A stretch of DNA of 64,000 nucleotides from G963676095 sp963676095 (GTDB lineage: Bacteria > Bacteroidota > Bacteroidia > Bacteroidales > Prolixibacteraceae), in contig OY781040.1 in the NCBI GenBank assembly GCA_963676095.1, positions 744,001 to 808,000 on the forward strand. The letters run 5' to 3'. The notes beneath the pieces are model-generated. The model ran no database searches. It saw only the letters and a list, made by a program, of their open reading frames with translations, and was not told the DNA's origin. Of this stretch, positions 1-9,800 are shown piece by piece (position 1 is the first letter of the stretch; every line of letters begins with the position of its first letter). A program made the position numbers and the translations under genes.

Positions 1-860
1 GCAATCAGCCCCGGGAAAACGTCGGCGAGAGGAACAAAAAGCAACAAAAAGCCGGCAAAGATCAAACCGATGCGGCCATTCCACCTGTTTTTTGCTCCCA
101 AAACACTTTGATTGATATTCTGGCTGGTACAGTAATACCAGATGTTGGTCGAGAACATTAAAACGAGCAAGGCAGTCCATGGAATCTCCGGGTCGGTGGC
201 CGGACGGATAAGATGCGCCCGCTCTCCTTCCCCTATTATTGCAGGAAGCCCTCCGTCAATACGGGCCACACCGAGGGCAAATATAAGAAAGCCCCCACCA
301 AGCAACATACTGGCCTGCAACACGCTGGTCCATGCCAGCGAAGCCATTCCTCCGTAAATCGAAAAGAATCCCACAACGACCGCAATAATCACTACGCACA
401 CATAAATATTGATTCCCAGAATCTGGCTCATGGCAAACCCGCCGGAATACAACACCCCCGCCAGGTTAATAAACACATAAATACAGACGGACAATATGGC
501 ATACAACGAACTTACCCGTTTGTCGAAACGCCTTTCCAGAAAACCCGGAGTTGTTAGTATTTTATTTTTAAGATAATAAGGAACAAAAAACACTACCATA
601 ATAATGATTGCCGGTGCTATGCCCCACTCCCAGTTTGCAGTAACCAGTCCACGACTGTAAACGGCCCCAACGGTACCGATAAACTGTTCGCTGCTGATTC
701 CGGCAGCAACAAGTGAAAACCCGATTACATACCAGGGAAGATGATTTTGCCGGATATAAAAATCGGCAGCCTCTGTCCGGCGTTTTCTGCCTGCAATAAT
801 CCCGGTTAGTATAAAAACCAATATATAAAAGGCAAATGCGCAGTTATCCAAATTTGACAT
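1..860 (-). CDS. Sodium:solute symporter (SSS family), 3' end cut by window edge
   Basis: Reading from the ATG at 860 downward stays open for 286 codons to the left edge. The start of the protein is MSNLDNCAFAFYILVF, the first of several hydrophobic spans. A glycine-rich stretch reading QFIGTVGAVYSRGL and a segment ending LTTPGFLERRF are typical of the SGLT/SSS family, which couples sugar or related solute uptake to Na+ at the inner membrane. Only the N-terminal half is visible. The gene is transcribed away from the GH20 gene at 1076-2941, on the same strand. The upstream region carries a TAACTTTA element close to the Bacteroidetes -7 consensus, plus a 34-bp box shared with the operon starting at 12049, so the symporter probably imports a product of that locus. 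Substrate is not determinable from sequence. Confidence 0.85.
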   Translation of the reverse strand, partial: MSNLDNCAFAFYILVFILTGIIAGRKRRTEAADFYIRQNHLPWYVIGFSLVAAGISSEQFIGTVGAVYSRGLVTANWEWGIAPAIIIMVVFFVPYYLKNKILTTPGFLERRFDKRVSSLYAILSVCIYVFINLAGVLYSGGFAMSQILGINIYVCVVIIAVVVGFFSIYGGMASLAWTSVLQASMLLGGGFLIFALGVARIDGGLPAIIGEGERAHLIRPATDPEIPWTALLVLMFSTNIWYYCTSQNINQSVLGAKNRWNGRIGLIFAGFLLLFVPLADVFPGLI

Positions 861-921
861 ATTCTACTATATTTTTTCGGAAATAAAGTTAAGCGGATGA
901 AAATGCAGCAAAGAAACGAGC

Positions 922-955
922 TAATTAAGTTCATAAATAAGACAATAAATTTCAA
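922..955 (-). promoter_or_regulatory. Conserved 34-bp regulatory box, copy A
   Basis: This stretch matches 12096-12129 at 31 of 34 positions. The first 15 bases are identical (TAATTAAGTTCATAA), the next ten match at seven positions, and the last nine (AAATTTCAA) are identical. Both copies lie in the same orientation, 45-65 bp upstream of the first gene of a minus-strand unit (SSS symporter here, GH110-like operon at the other copy). It is either a shared operator or an extended promoter. The regulator is not in view. Confidence 0.7.
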
Positions 956-989
956 ATCTGCCGGTTTTCCCCAGATGGAACAGATAAAG

Positions 990-1033
990 TTTTTCTCCTG
1001 GCACCCTTTAGTTAAGGTAAATCAGGAGAAAAA
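990..1033. terminator. Inverted repeat downstream of GH20 gene
   Basis: An 11-bp perfect inverted repeat, TTTTTCTCCTG at 990-1000 and CAGGAGAAAAA at 1023-1033, lies 43 bp beyond the GH20 stop codon. It could end the long minus-strand operon. A free-standing T-run after the stem is missing, so an intrinsic terminator is only one reading; it could also be a regulatory site for the SSS gene. Confidence 0.45.
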
Positions 1034-1075
1034 TCAAACCTTAATCTGTCAGAATAGTCCGAAATCGGAATTCAA

Positions 1076-2941
1076 TCACATTCTGGATTTTAATTCATCC
1101 ATACTAACCCGGAGCATACGTCCTATTGGCTTTCCGTTACGATAGGTAATTGCCTTAACCTCCACTGCTCCTGTCGGTACAATAACCGGATAGCCCTTAT
1201 ATTTTGCAGAATATTCATCAGGAAAAGCAAAATTGAAGGAGTAGTAAATATCCAGTCCGGGAACTTCGGAGCTGAAGGTTATTTGCAACTCTCCGGAAGG
1301 CCCCCTTTGCAACTTTGCAATCGGATCGTAAATAACCCTTGCGTATTTTGTCTCATTTTTGTCCAGCAGGGGCAGATTTAGCTCCAGACGTTTCAGAAAA
1401 TCTTCCCGGTCGCGTTTCTCTTTCGGCGACCAAAAAACTTCGGACAGGGCCATAGCCCGTGGCCATGTCATATATTCCACCTGACGGCCTTCTTCAATCA
1501 TTTCGGTCCAGACATTTCCCTGTCCGCCCAAAATGTATTTTGGGTCAATACCTTCGGGAACAGGCTCAAAACTGTAGGCCGTTGAAAGTCTTAATTTTGA
1601 CCAGGGAGAAGGGAAGCCATCAAGCATGGGGTCTCCCTGCATATAATCCAGATAACAAAAATCAGTCGGGGTCATTATTACTTCGTGCCCTTCAGTAGCG
1701 GCTTTTATTCCGCCTTCCATTCCACGCCACGACATTACCATGGCATTGGCTGCCAGGCCGCCTTCAAGGATTTCATCCCAGCCGATCAACCTTTTTCCCC
1801 TGGATTCAACAATCTTTTCCACCCGTTTTATAAAATAACTCTGAAGTTCATGTTCATTTTTCAGGTTATGCTCCTTCATCACTTTCTGGCATTTCGGGCA
1901 GTTTTCCCAGAAGTCCTTACACACTTCATCCCCTCCAATGTGAATGTACTTTCCGGGGAAGAGGGCAACAATTTCATCCAGAATATTACTCAACATTTCA
2001 AAATTTGCCTCATTTCCGGCACACAATACATTCTCTTCAGGACCTCCTGCTTCACCGGCATAAACAGTTGTCGGGTTCCCGCTGCATGAAGCCTGAGGGT
2101 AAGCAGCAAGTAAAGAGCGGCTGTGCCCCGGAATATCAATTTCCGGTACAATGGTTACAAAACGGTCGGCAGCATATTTCACAATTTCTTTAATATCCTC
2201 CTGCGTGTAATAACTGCCATAGGTAGCTTTTTCCCCGGATTGGAGGGCAGGCATACTGTAAAAAACACCGGTACGCGGCACACGCCATGCCCCTACTTCG
2301 GTAAGCTTCGGATATTGCTTGATTTCAATCCGCCATCCCGGATCATCCGTTAAATGCCAGTGAAATATATTGTACTTGTATTCCGCCATCTGATCGATAA
2401 ACTTTTTGACGAATTCCTTGCCAAAAAAATGACGGCTCTCATCGAGCATGAGCCCGCGCCATCCAAAACGGGGATAATCGATTATTGACACAGCCGGAAT
2501 TGCCACCGTTTGTCCGTCCCCATCCGCCGGACAGTTTAGAGAAATGAGTTGCTGCAACGATTGTAACCCATAAAATATCCCGGATGATGTATTCGCAGAA
2601 AGCTCTATTCCGGAACGTTTTACTTCAAGCGTATATCCTTCGTTCCCGATTTCCGGGTTAAGGGTTTTATTTATTTGTAAAAAAATGTTCTTTCCTTTGG
2701 AAGAAGAAGTAACCGTTAACTCGTTACCTGTAAGAAAATTCACCCGTTCTGCAAACAGTTGAGCCGGAGTCAGAACCGACTTCTCCCCACTGGTAACAAT
2801 CTTTGTCTTCCTGCTTAGTTCAAAACTCCCGGAATTTTCTGTCAGGCGAACGGGCTCAGGAATTAAACAGACAACCGCTTGGGAGAATCCTCCCAAACTT
2901 ATACAAAACAGGAGGCAGCTTAAAAATAATCTACACATCAT
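1076..2941 (-). CDS. Beta-N-acetylhexosaminidase (GH20), secreted
   Basis: 621 aa with an N-terminal signal peptide ending near GFSQA. A GH20b-type beta/alpha domain is followed by the catalytic TIM barrel: HWHLTDDPGWRIEI, then HIGGDEVCKDFW, which holds the Asp-Glu pair used in substrate-assisted catalysis of this family. A C-terminal beta domain (about residues 540-621) resembles the CHB_HEX_C fold. It removes terminal GlcNAc or GalNAc from glycans in the periplasm or outside the cell. It is the last gene of the minus-strand locus, 30 bp after the PfkB kinase. The first two codons are both ATG; either may be the start. The substrate in this locus, which also has GH32- and GH110-like enzymes, is unclear. 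Confidence 0.9.
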   Translation of the reverse strand: MMCRLFLSCLLFCISLGGFSQAVVCLIPEPVRLTENSGSFELSRKTKIVTSGEKSVLTPAQLFAERVNFLTGNELTVTSSSKGKNIFLQINKTLNPEIGNEGYTLEVKRSGIELSANTSSGIFYGLQSLQQLISLNCPADGDGQTVAIPAVSIIDYPRFGWRGLMLDESRHFFGKEFVKKFIDQMAEYKYNIFHWHLTDDPGWRIEIKQYPKLTEVGAWRVPRTGVFYSMPALQSGEKATYGSYYTQEDIKEIVKYAADRFVTIVPEIDIPGHSRSLLAAYPQASCSGNPTTVYAGEAGGPEENVLCAGNEANFEMLSNILDEIVALFPGKYIHIGGDEVCKDFWENCPKCQKVMKEHNLKNEHELQSYFIKRVEKIVESRGKRLIGWDEILEGGLAANAMVMSWRGMEGGIKAATEGHEVIMTPTDFCYLDYMQGDPMLDGFPSPWSKLRLSTAYSFEPVPEGIDPKYILGGQGNVWTEMIEEGRQVEYMTWPRAMALSEVFWSPKEKRDREDFLKRLELNLPLLDKNETKYARVIYDPIAKLQRGPSGELQITFSSEVPGLDIYYSFNFAFPDEYSAKYKGYPVIVPTGAVEVKAITYRNGKPIGRMLRVSMDELKSRM

Positions 2942-2971
2942 ATTATTTTATTTTTTTCATCAATTTTGAAA

Positions 2972-3829
2972 TCAGGATAAAGGTATTGCCCCTTTCTGGG
3001 TGCACACATAGGCAGAAAGCTTTACGGCCATATCATGGGAACGCTCCAGAGGTAAGCCATTCAGCATCCCGACGACCAATGCTGCAGCAAAAGCATCGCC
3101 GGCCCCCACCGTATCTTTTACTTCCACTACCGGGGTTTCCAGAAACGATATTTGCTCTCCGGAAACCAGCAAACTTCCTTTTGCTCCATAAGTACAGGCA
3201 ACCAGTCTGAGATTATATAAACCGGCCAACTGACGGCAAACCGACAGATCATCCCCCGAAAGTTTAAAAATACGCGCAACGATATACAACTCCTCGTCAT
3301 TTATTTTCAAAACATTTGCAAGTTGCATCGACTCATCAAGCAAAGTCTTTGAATAATAATTCTGCCGGAGGTTAATGTCAAATACTTTCAGTGCCTTATC
3401 CGGAACAAGCCGGACAAACGCCTGTATCGATTTTTTTGAGATATCAGAACGTTGTGCCAGGCTCCCGAAACAAACAGCGTCCAATTGTTTCGCCAAATCG
3501 ATGCATTGTTCAGAAAGGGACAGGTAATCCCATGCAACCTGTTTCTCTATTGTATATTGAGGGATCCCGGCTTCGTCTAAAGTAACATTCACAACACCTG
3601 TAGGGCGATCTGTTTTCTCGAGTTGCAGGTACATATTACACGAAGACAAGCGGTTGATAATCTCTGTACCCAACTCATCTTTTCCAACGGCACTGACGAT
3701 ATAACTGTCAGCACCCAACATCCCTGTATGATAGGCAAAGTTGGCAGGAGCGCCTCCCAGCACTTTCCCCTGTGGCAGGAGGTCCCATAATACCTCCCCA
3801 ATTCCGGCAATCCGGTATTTTTTTTCCAT
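2972..3829 (-). CDS. PfkB-family sugar kinase, probably fructokinase
   Basis: 285 aa. The N-terminus reads GIGEVLWDLLPQGKVLGGAP, the usual PfkB signature 1 region with the GGAPAN substrate loop. Near the C-terminus the DTVGAGDAFAAAL motif carries the catalytic Asp and the anion hole. Sequence style and the adjacent GH32-like gene and MFS sugar porter fit a cytosolic fructokinase making fructose-6-phosphate. It starts 5 bp after the end of the MFS gene in the same operon. Ribokinase or another ketose kinase activity cannot be excluded. Confidence 0.85.
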   Translation of the reverse strand: MEKKYRIAGIGEVLWDLLPQGKVLGGAPANFAYHTGMLGADSYIVSAVGKDELGTEIINRLSSCNMYLQLEKTDRPTGVVNVTLDEAGIPQYTIEKQVAWDYLSLSEQCIDLAKQLDAVCFGSLAQRSDISKKSIQAFVRLVPDKALKVFDINLRQNYYSKTLLDESMQLANVLKINDEELYIVARIFKLSGDDLSVCRQLAGLYNLRLVACTYGAKGSLLVSGEQISFLETPVVEVKDTVGAGDAFAAALVVGMLNGLPLERSHDMAVKLSAYVCTQKGAIPLS

Positions 3830-3834
3830 CTGTT

Positions 3835-5184
3835 TTATTTTGTAAGTCCCAATTCCTTCTCGATCTCTTCCAGCGGTTTTCCTTTTGTTTCGGGAATGTA
3901 GATCTTAATAAAAACAAAAGCAAGCAAGCTGAAGAGCCCAAAAATGCTGAATGTGATCATACCTCCCAAATTATTAAGCATCCATGGGAAAAACTGAACG
4001 ACCAGCAGGGTACATATCCAGCTTACCGAAGTAGAAAACGACATGGCCGTTCCCCGGATGGAAGTAGGGTACATCTCGGAAGTAACGACCCACATAACCG
4101 GGGCAAGTGATGCTGCGAAAAAAGCAATATAGGCCAACACAGCAACCAGCATCCCGGCAATACCAGCCATTCCGGTAAATGTTGCCGAAAGAACAACCAG
4201 CGACAAAGTCATTCCCGCTGTTCCCCAAAGTAACAGGTTTTTTCGTCCTTTACGGTCAACCAGCCAAACAGCAACAATTGTAAATAAAAAATTCACAATG
4301 CCAACAATAATCGACTGAAAAAGAGCATCATTTGCCCCGACTCCCGCCTGTTGAAATATTACCGGAGCATAATTTATTACCACGTTAATACCGGTTATCT
4401 GCTGAAATGCAGCCAGCAATGTCCCTAGAATCAGGACATATCCAAGCTTTCCCTTAAAAATGGAAGTTATATTGTTCTGCTTCTTTTCGACGGTTTTATT
4501 TTCATCCAATGAAGCCTCAACAATTTTTATTTCCGATATTGCATAGAGTACTCCTCCTATCTTCTGAAGTACCATTTCCGCCTTGTTTTTTTCACCTGCC
4601 TTCAAAAGCCACCTTGGACTTTCAAAAAAAGAAATGTTGAGTAATACCAGATAAACGATGCCAAAGAATATGGGTACTCCTAACATGAATCTCCAGCCAT
4701 AATTCATGCTGAACAATGCATAATCAATAACGTATGCCAGTAAAATCCCTGTTACAATCGCCATTTGATTAAATGCGACCAGGGTCCCGCGACGTTGTGC
4801 CGGAGCAATTTCGGTAATGTAAGTCGGCACAATAACAGAAGAAGCGCCAACAGCCAATCCTCCTGCAATACGGGCAAAAACAAAAAAAACAAACTCTTTG
4901 GTTGAACTACATATTATGGCAGAAAAAATAAAGAAGCATGCTGTTATGAACATCATTTTCTTACGGCCGTACTTATCGCCGAAATAACCGGCAACAAGTG
5001 AGCCAATCAAACATCCAATCATTATAGAACTGACAGCGAAGCCAGTTTCTATTTTATTTAATGAAAAATATTCCTGTATCCCGGGAATTGCCCCCGAAAT
5101 TCCAGCCATATTCAGTCCAAATAGCAAACCTCCGGTTACCGCAACAAAGGTCATCCAGTTAACAAGTCGGGTATTCCGTTTCAT
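3835..5184 (-). CDS. MFS sugar porter
   Basis: 449 aa, twelve predicted membrane spans. Sugar-porter signatures are present: GDKYGRKKMM in the loop after span 2, YITEIAPAQRRGTLVAFNQ after span 4, ESPRWLLKAG before the central loop, and PETKGKPLEEIE at the C-terminus. It is a proton-coupled or facilitated monosaccharide carrier of the inner membrane. The ATG overlaps the TGA of the GH32-like gene (ATGA), indicating translational coupling, and the PfkB kinase follows at once. Together they form an uptake-and-phosphorylation pair, most simply for fructose. The exact sugar is inferred from neighbours. Confidence 0.9.
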   Translation of the reverse strand: MKRNTRLVNWMTFVAVTGGLLFGLNMAGISGAIPGIQEYFSLNKIETGFAVSSIMIGCLIGSLVAGYFGDKYGRKKMMFITACFFIFSAIICSSTKEFVFFVFARIAGGLAVGASSVIVPTYITEIAPAQRRGTLVAFNQMAIVTGILLAYVIDYALFSMNYGWRFMLGVPIFFGIVYLVLLNISFFESPRWLLKAGEKNKAEMVLQKIGGVLYAISEIKIVEASLDENKTVEKKQNNITSIFKGKLGYVLILGTLLAAFQQITGINVVINYAPVIFQQAGVGANDALFQSIIVGIVNFLFTIVAVWLVDRKGRKNLLLWGTAGMTLSLVVLSATFTGMAGIAGMLVAVLAYIAFFAASLAPVMWVVTSEMYPTSIRGTAMSFSTSVSWICTLLVVQFFPWMLNNLGGMITFSIFGLFSLLAFVFIKIYIPETKGKPLEEIEKELGLTK

Positions 5185-6821
5185 TTGTCATATTTTTGGT
5201 TATAAATATTCTTCATTTGCCATGCATCTATCGACTTTAAGTGAGCATCTTTTCCATGGGCAATAACCGACACGCCTTCACTGTCGTCCCTTTCGGGATA
5301 GGAACGCAAAGCAATGCACTGCCGGTTGTTCACAAAAACCTCCACAATACTGCGATCGATGAAAATATGCAGGTTTACCGGCTCTCCCTCTTTTATCAGG
5401 ACATCAGCCGTTTCCGGAATTCTAAAATCTACCTTATCCGATACCGAGCTGTTCAGGTTATCGATGGAAATAGCACTTGTACGTATAGCCGGACCTGAAT
5501 AATCGCGGTTAAGAAAGCCCCCGTCATGATAAAAGGTAACCCGGGTGTATTCCTCTTTGCCGGGCGAACGCAACACGTCCACTTCTATTGCCGAAGCTTT
5601 CTGTGGGTCGAGTATTAGATTAATTTCCATCGCATTGCCAGAAATTCCGGAAAGGACAATCTCCTTATTGGCCGGCAAATCCATTTCAAGAAGAGAAGAA
5701 TGCTTTTCCCGCAAGGTTTCGTAACCGCCAGCCGGACTCATTTCCAGCCGTTCATCGTCGTCCAGAGTCAGTCGCCGGGGCAGGGTCATCAGTTCCGTAT
5801 AATTTCCCGGACCAATCTCTTTACCGGTATTCATATTGAAAATGGCAATAACACCTCCGTTACCGTCGGGATAAGCAGACGGGGCATGAACGCCGCCTCG
5901 GGATGCCGGGCCGTGACTAAAATTACCGCCATCTGTAACCTTTAGTTTATCGGCGACTTTATCGTAATCTCCCAGCAAATATTTTCCACCACTTCTATGA
6001 CTGAAATATAGAAGGATATATTTCCCGTTATTTCCGATAGGCCAGAAATACGGACAGGAGCCGTCGTCGCCAATCAGCGAATAACGGTCGTCTTCGGCAA
6101 AAGGATGTAAATAGTTCCAGTGCAACAAATCAGTGGATTCGAAAAGGAAATCGGCACGGACTTTTTTGCCTCCAGGACCGGAATAAAGGTTTCCCCCCAT
6201 CAGGGAATAGTATTTATCGCCTTTCTTCCAGATATTCGGATCCCAGGGGCTATAGGGTAAGCCATCCGAAGGGTTGGGGGCTGTAATTACGGCCCTGTCA
6301 GCTATCTTGGTCCAGTTCAGCAGCAAAGGGTCACTGGAAACCGCGACCATATTACCGGCATCGACTCCGTGGTACATCGCAATTACACGATCCTTTTCCA
6401 CCCAGGTTGATCCGGAAAATACCATCCTCTCAATACCGGGATAAATGGCATAGGGCAAATCACGCCAGTGAATCAGATCGTCACTTACGGCATGTCCCCA
6501 ATGCTGACGAGGGTCTTCAGGCGGATAAGCCTGGAAAAACAAGTGCCATTTCCCATTCCAGAAACAAAGACCATTGGGATCGTTCAGTTTGCCTTCAGGA
6601 CTTATAAAATGGTAGTAAGGCCTATATTTATCGTCCGAAAGTTTCGCTCTTGATTCACGGAACCTTTTTATCAGCAGATTGTGTTTCAATTGCTTTTCCT
6701 GTTCCTCCGGTTTGTCCCCGAATGTAAAATGAGGAACCTTCGAGGTATAATCCTGTGCAAACCCCGTAGCTGAACACAGGAAAAGACAACTTAAAAGAAA
6801 ATAAAAGGATTTGTTCATCAT
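5181..6821 (-). CDS. GH32-like protein with altered catalytic motifs
   Basis: 546 aa with a signal peptide (cleavage near GFAQ). The five-bladed propeller and C-terminal beta sandwich of GH32 are recognisable: LNDPNG at 79-84 (nucleophile Asp81), FSGS at 135-138, and the C-terminal LHIFIDRSIVEVFVNN stretch. Two conserved motifs deviate. The RDP triplet reads WDP (193-195), and the EC motif that supplies the acid/base Glu reads SCP (255-257, in GDDGSCPYFW). Ordinary GH32 enzymes hydrolyse fructans or sucrose. This one may use another residue, act on a different linkage, or bind without cleaving. It sits between a large unknown lipoprotein and the MFS sugar porter, in the operon that also has a probable fructokinase. 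Confidence 0.8.
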   Translation of the reverse strand: MMNKSFYFLLSCLFLCSATGFAQDYTSKVPHFTFGDKPEEQEKQLKHNLLIKRFRESRAKLSDDKYRPYYHFISPEGKLNDPNGLCFWNGKWHLFFQAYPPEDPRQHWGHAVSDDLIHWRDLPYAIYPGIERMVFSGSTWVEKDRVIAMYHGVDAGNMVAVSSDPLLLNWTKIADRAVITAPNPSDGLPYSPWDPNIWKKGDKYYSLMGGNLYSGPGGKKVRADFLFESTDLLHWNYLHPFAEDDRYSLIGDDGSCPYFWPIGNNGKYILLYFSHRSGGKYLLGDYDKVADKLKVTDGGNFSHGPASRGGVHAPSAYPDGNGGVIAIFNMNTGKEIGPGNYTELMTLPRRLTLDDDERLEMSPAGGYETLREKHSSLLEMDLPANKEIVLSGISGNAMEINLILDPQKASAIEVDVLRSPGKEEYTRVTFYHDGGFLNRDYSGPAIRTSAISIDNLNSSVSDKVDFRIPETADVLIKEGEPVNLHIFIDRSIVEVFVNNRQCIALRSYPERDDSEGVSVIAHGKDAHLKSIDAWQMKNIYNQKYDK

Positions 6822-6833
6822 TCAACATTTATC

Positions 6834-9800
6834 TTATTTGTATTTAACTAAAAGGTGGACTATTTTTTGGGTTCGGGGTAACGTGATCATCTTTCTCTTG
6901 GCATCCCACTTTGTCCATTCCTTCCCGTTTATCATCACCTCTTGAATATCCTTCTGAAAGGGGATATGAACAAAAAGCAGGGTCTGCGGGCTGTTTTCGG
7001 GGAGCATAACATCTGCAACAATTGTATTGGGTTCCTTGTCGTGCATCAGAGAATAACTATATTCCCCAAAGCGTGTATGTACCCCGTTTAATTCGACCTT
7101 TTGCCCCGGTTCAAGCCAGCGTTCCGGAATCCCGTTTCCCAGCCAGACCTCAGTATCTTTCTCTTCGAGCAAAAAGTCAATAACCTGGCTAACCACGCGG
7201 GCTTCATCCGGGCATTTATAAAACGGGCCGCTGGCATGTTCCCACATCCGGTACTCTTCCGATAAAGCAATCACATCGGGATAAAAAAGCGATGTAAAAT
7301 TGTTGTACAGGCTACGGATGGCAGCCTTTGTTTCCTGACGGTCGAGATATACGCTTACCGGATTTTGCAGATTCGCCTGAAAAACCATTCCTCCCCGGCT
7401 AAACCAGTATTCATCCTCCACCCAGCCATGTATATTCAAATTCATTGAAGTAGAAAGGGTCAGGTTTTCTTCCCAATCGTTCAATATCCAGTCGGCCATA
7501 GGAGAACGGGCATCAATAATCCCTGTTTTCAGCAGGGTAACAGGCCCGTACAGCACCTCGCGGGTCGACGACAACCGCAAGGTCGGGTAAATCCCCTTTT
7601 CATAACGGTCGTAATATTTCGATTTTTTAGAACCAAAATAGCGGAAACGCTGGTAAGGCCGTACCGGCACATAAGGGACACAGATATTATTGCGTAACCG
7701 GACAACAGGACAAAACTCCATGGCCCGCTGCAAACTCTTCCGAATATCTTCACGGTAAGCATCTGCTTCTTTTTTATAATAATCGGCGCGGGGCAGGCCA
7801 GCCTCATGCAAAGCCTCAGCCAGAGCCTTCATCCCCAAATACGAATAGGCATTGGTAGCATACCAGTACTTCCATTCAGGACAGTCTTCCAGCATTCCGG
7901 CAGGTAACAGGCCATAATGCAGGACCGGATTCCCGCTGCTGTCGTTCACCTTTGTTTGAGAACGTTGTTCTATAATCCAGTCAGCGGCCTTCATCATTTT
8001 AGGGACAGCTTTTTTAAGCCCGGCATAGTCTTTCGAATACATAAAATGATAGGCAAGCCCCCACAAAACGGTTCCGTGGTCCATATTATACCCAATGGCC
8101 GTCAGGTCATTGTTATCGGAAACTTTCACCCCGTAAAATACATCTTCCTGATCGCCGGTGTAAGCTCCGGGCAATTTTCTGCTTCCCTGAAGTTTTAAAA
8201 AAGTTTCGAGGTAGTTATCAACGGTTTCAAAATCGCCCAACCGATCCAGAAGTACTGTCTGAAAAATGGATTCATTGGCATATACCGGATAATTAAACGA
8301 TGCTGCAGGAACCATGTAAAGTCCGCTTTCCGGGTCTTTGGTCACGCTCATGTGAATATGCGAAATAACCGATTTCGATAATTGGTTAAAAGCTGGTTCA
8401 GGAACATCAAAGACAGTATTTTTCGAAACCAGACTGCGCCAGTAATCCACCACCCGGCTTCTTTCTTTTACATAATCAAGATTCGAAAAAACAGGACTGT
8501 CTGCAGAAGTCAGGTTCCCGATAAACGGAAAACAAAAATAGAAAATACAGGAAGAACCGGCCCCAAGTTCGAATTTGTAATGGATGCCCTGCATGTTTCC
8601 TTCCCTGAATAAATCCGTTTTTAACGCATTGCCAACGGTATTTTCAGTATAACAGCGAAGGAATTTACCATCTCCGGTTTGATCGAAGATAAATCCGTTT
8701 TCCAGAGAAATATTTGTCAGCGCCCGGTTGCCCTGCAACCATAAATGAGCATTCATCACATTCAACGAAGGATTGGAAACGCTCAAACGGACCATTAAAA
8801 CAGCAGGTGTAAATTCGTCCCGTCCCGGATCGCAAGGAGAGAGCGGGCTGTTTCCCGGAAGCGTAACAAAAGCTTCTTCTTCAAACAAAAGCCCTTCGTG
8901 GTTCCAGTCTGCATTTACCACGGGCAAATAATTATTCAGAATTGACATCCGGCTGTTTGCTTCGTCCCTCTTGTATGAAGGTTTTTCCCCTGTCCCGAAA
9001 TTCCAGTCCAGTTCATCCACCTTCCAATTACAAAGAGAAAGCGCTTTTCCCTGCACCTTTGTCCTGTCCCGGTCGATGATGATATTTCCACCCCACTCCA
9101 CGGCGAACTTCTGCCAACTGGCATCGCAGGCCAAAGGAAGGTAAATCCGTGCCCCCAACTGGTCCTGAAGCGGATCTTTCCAGGGAATCTCCCTGCTTGC
9201 CCTTTCATACGACTGTTCAGGCTCCTGATTTATCTGTTCCCTGATATTAGCCCCCTTGATAACTGTTGCTTTCTGAAACGTTACAGGGTCATCAGCCCTG
9301 GATATATACACATTAAAATCAGGAATATAAAGCGGACCTTCTGACAGATCGGAAGGGGCAAAAGAAAAAGTCCCGTCGGAAGAACGAACCGTAATAACAG
9401 ACTCTTCATTCGAACCAGGCAACAAGGCTTTTGCAGTTAAAGATTTTATGATGACTCCTTTATGGTTGGTAGATGGGACAATAATCCACGCATTTTTACC
9501 TACCTTTTTATCTCTCTCTTCCCAGTTCCAGCCCGACAGGCTCTTGAATAAACCGTTAAAAACCTCTATTTTCCCGCTAAGCTTTTGCAAGTTTTCTTCT
9601 TTTTTCAGAAATTCAATCCGTATGTTTTCCTCCTGAAGGGCAGCCATTGAAAATACATCTATCCTTTTTATCTCCTGTTTGTATTTTTCAGGAAATTTAA
9701 CCCTGACTTTCAATGTCCTGCGATATTCAATTTTTCCGGGCAAACGCTGAGCCGAGGCTAATTCCTTTTTATCCAGGGGCTGAAAAGTATAAACAATCTT

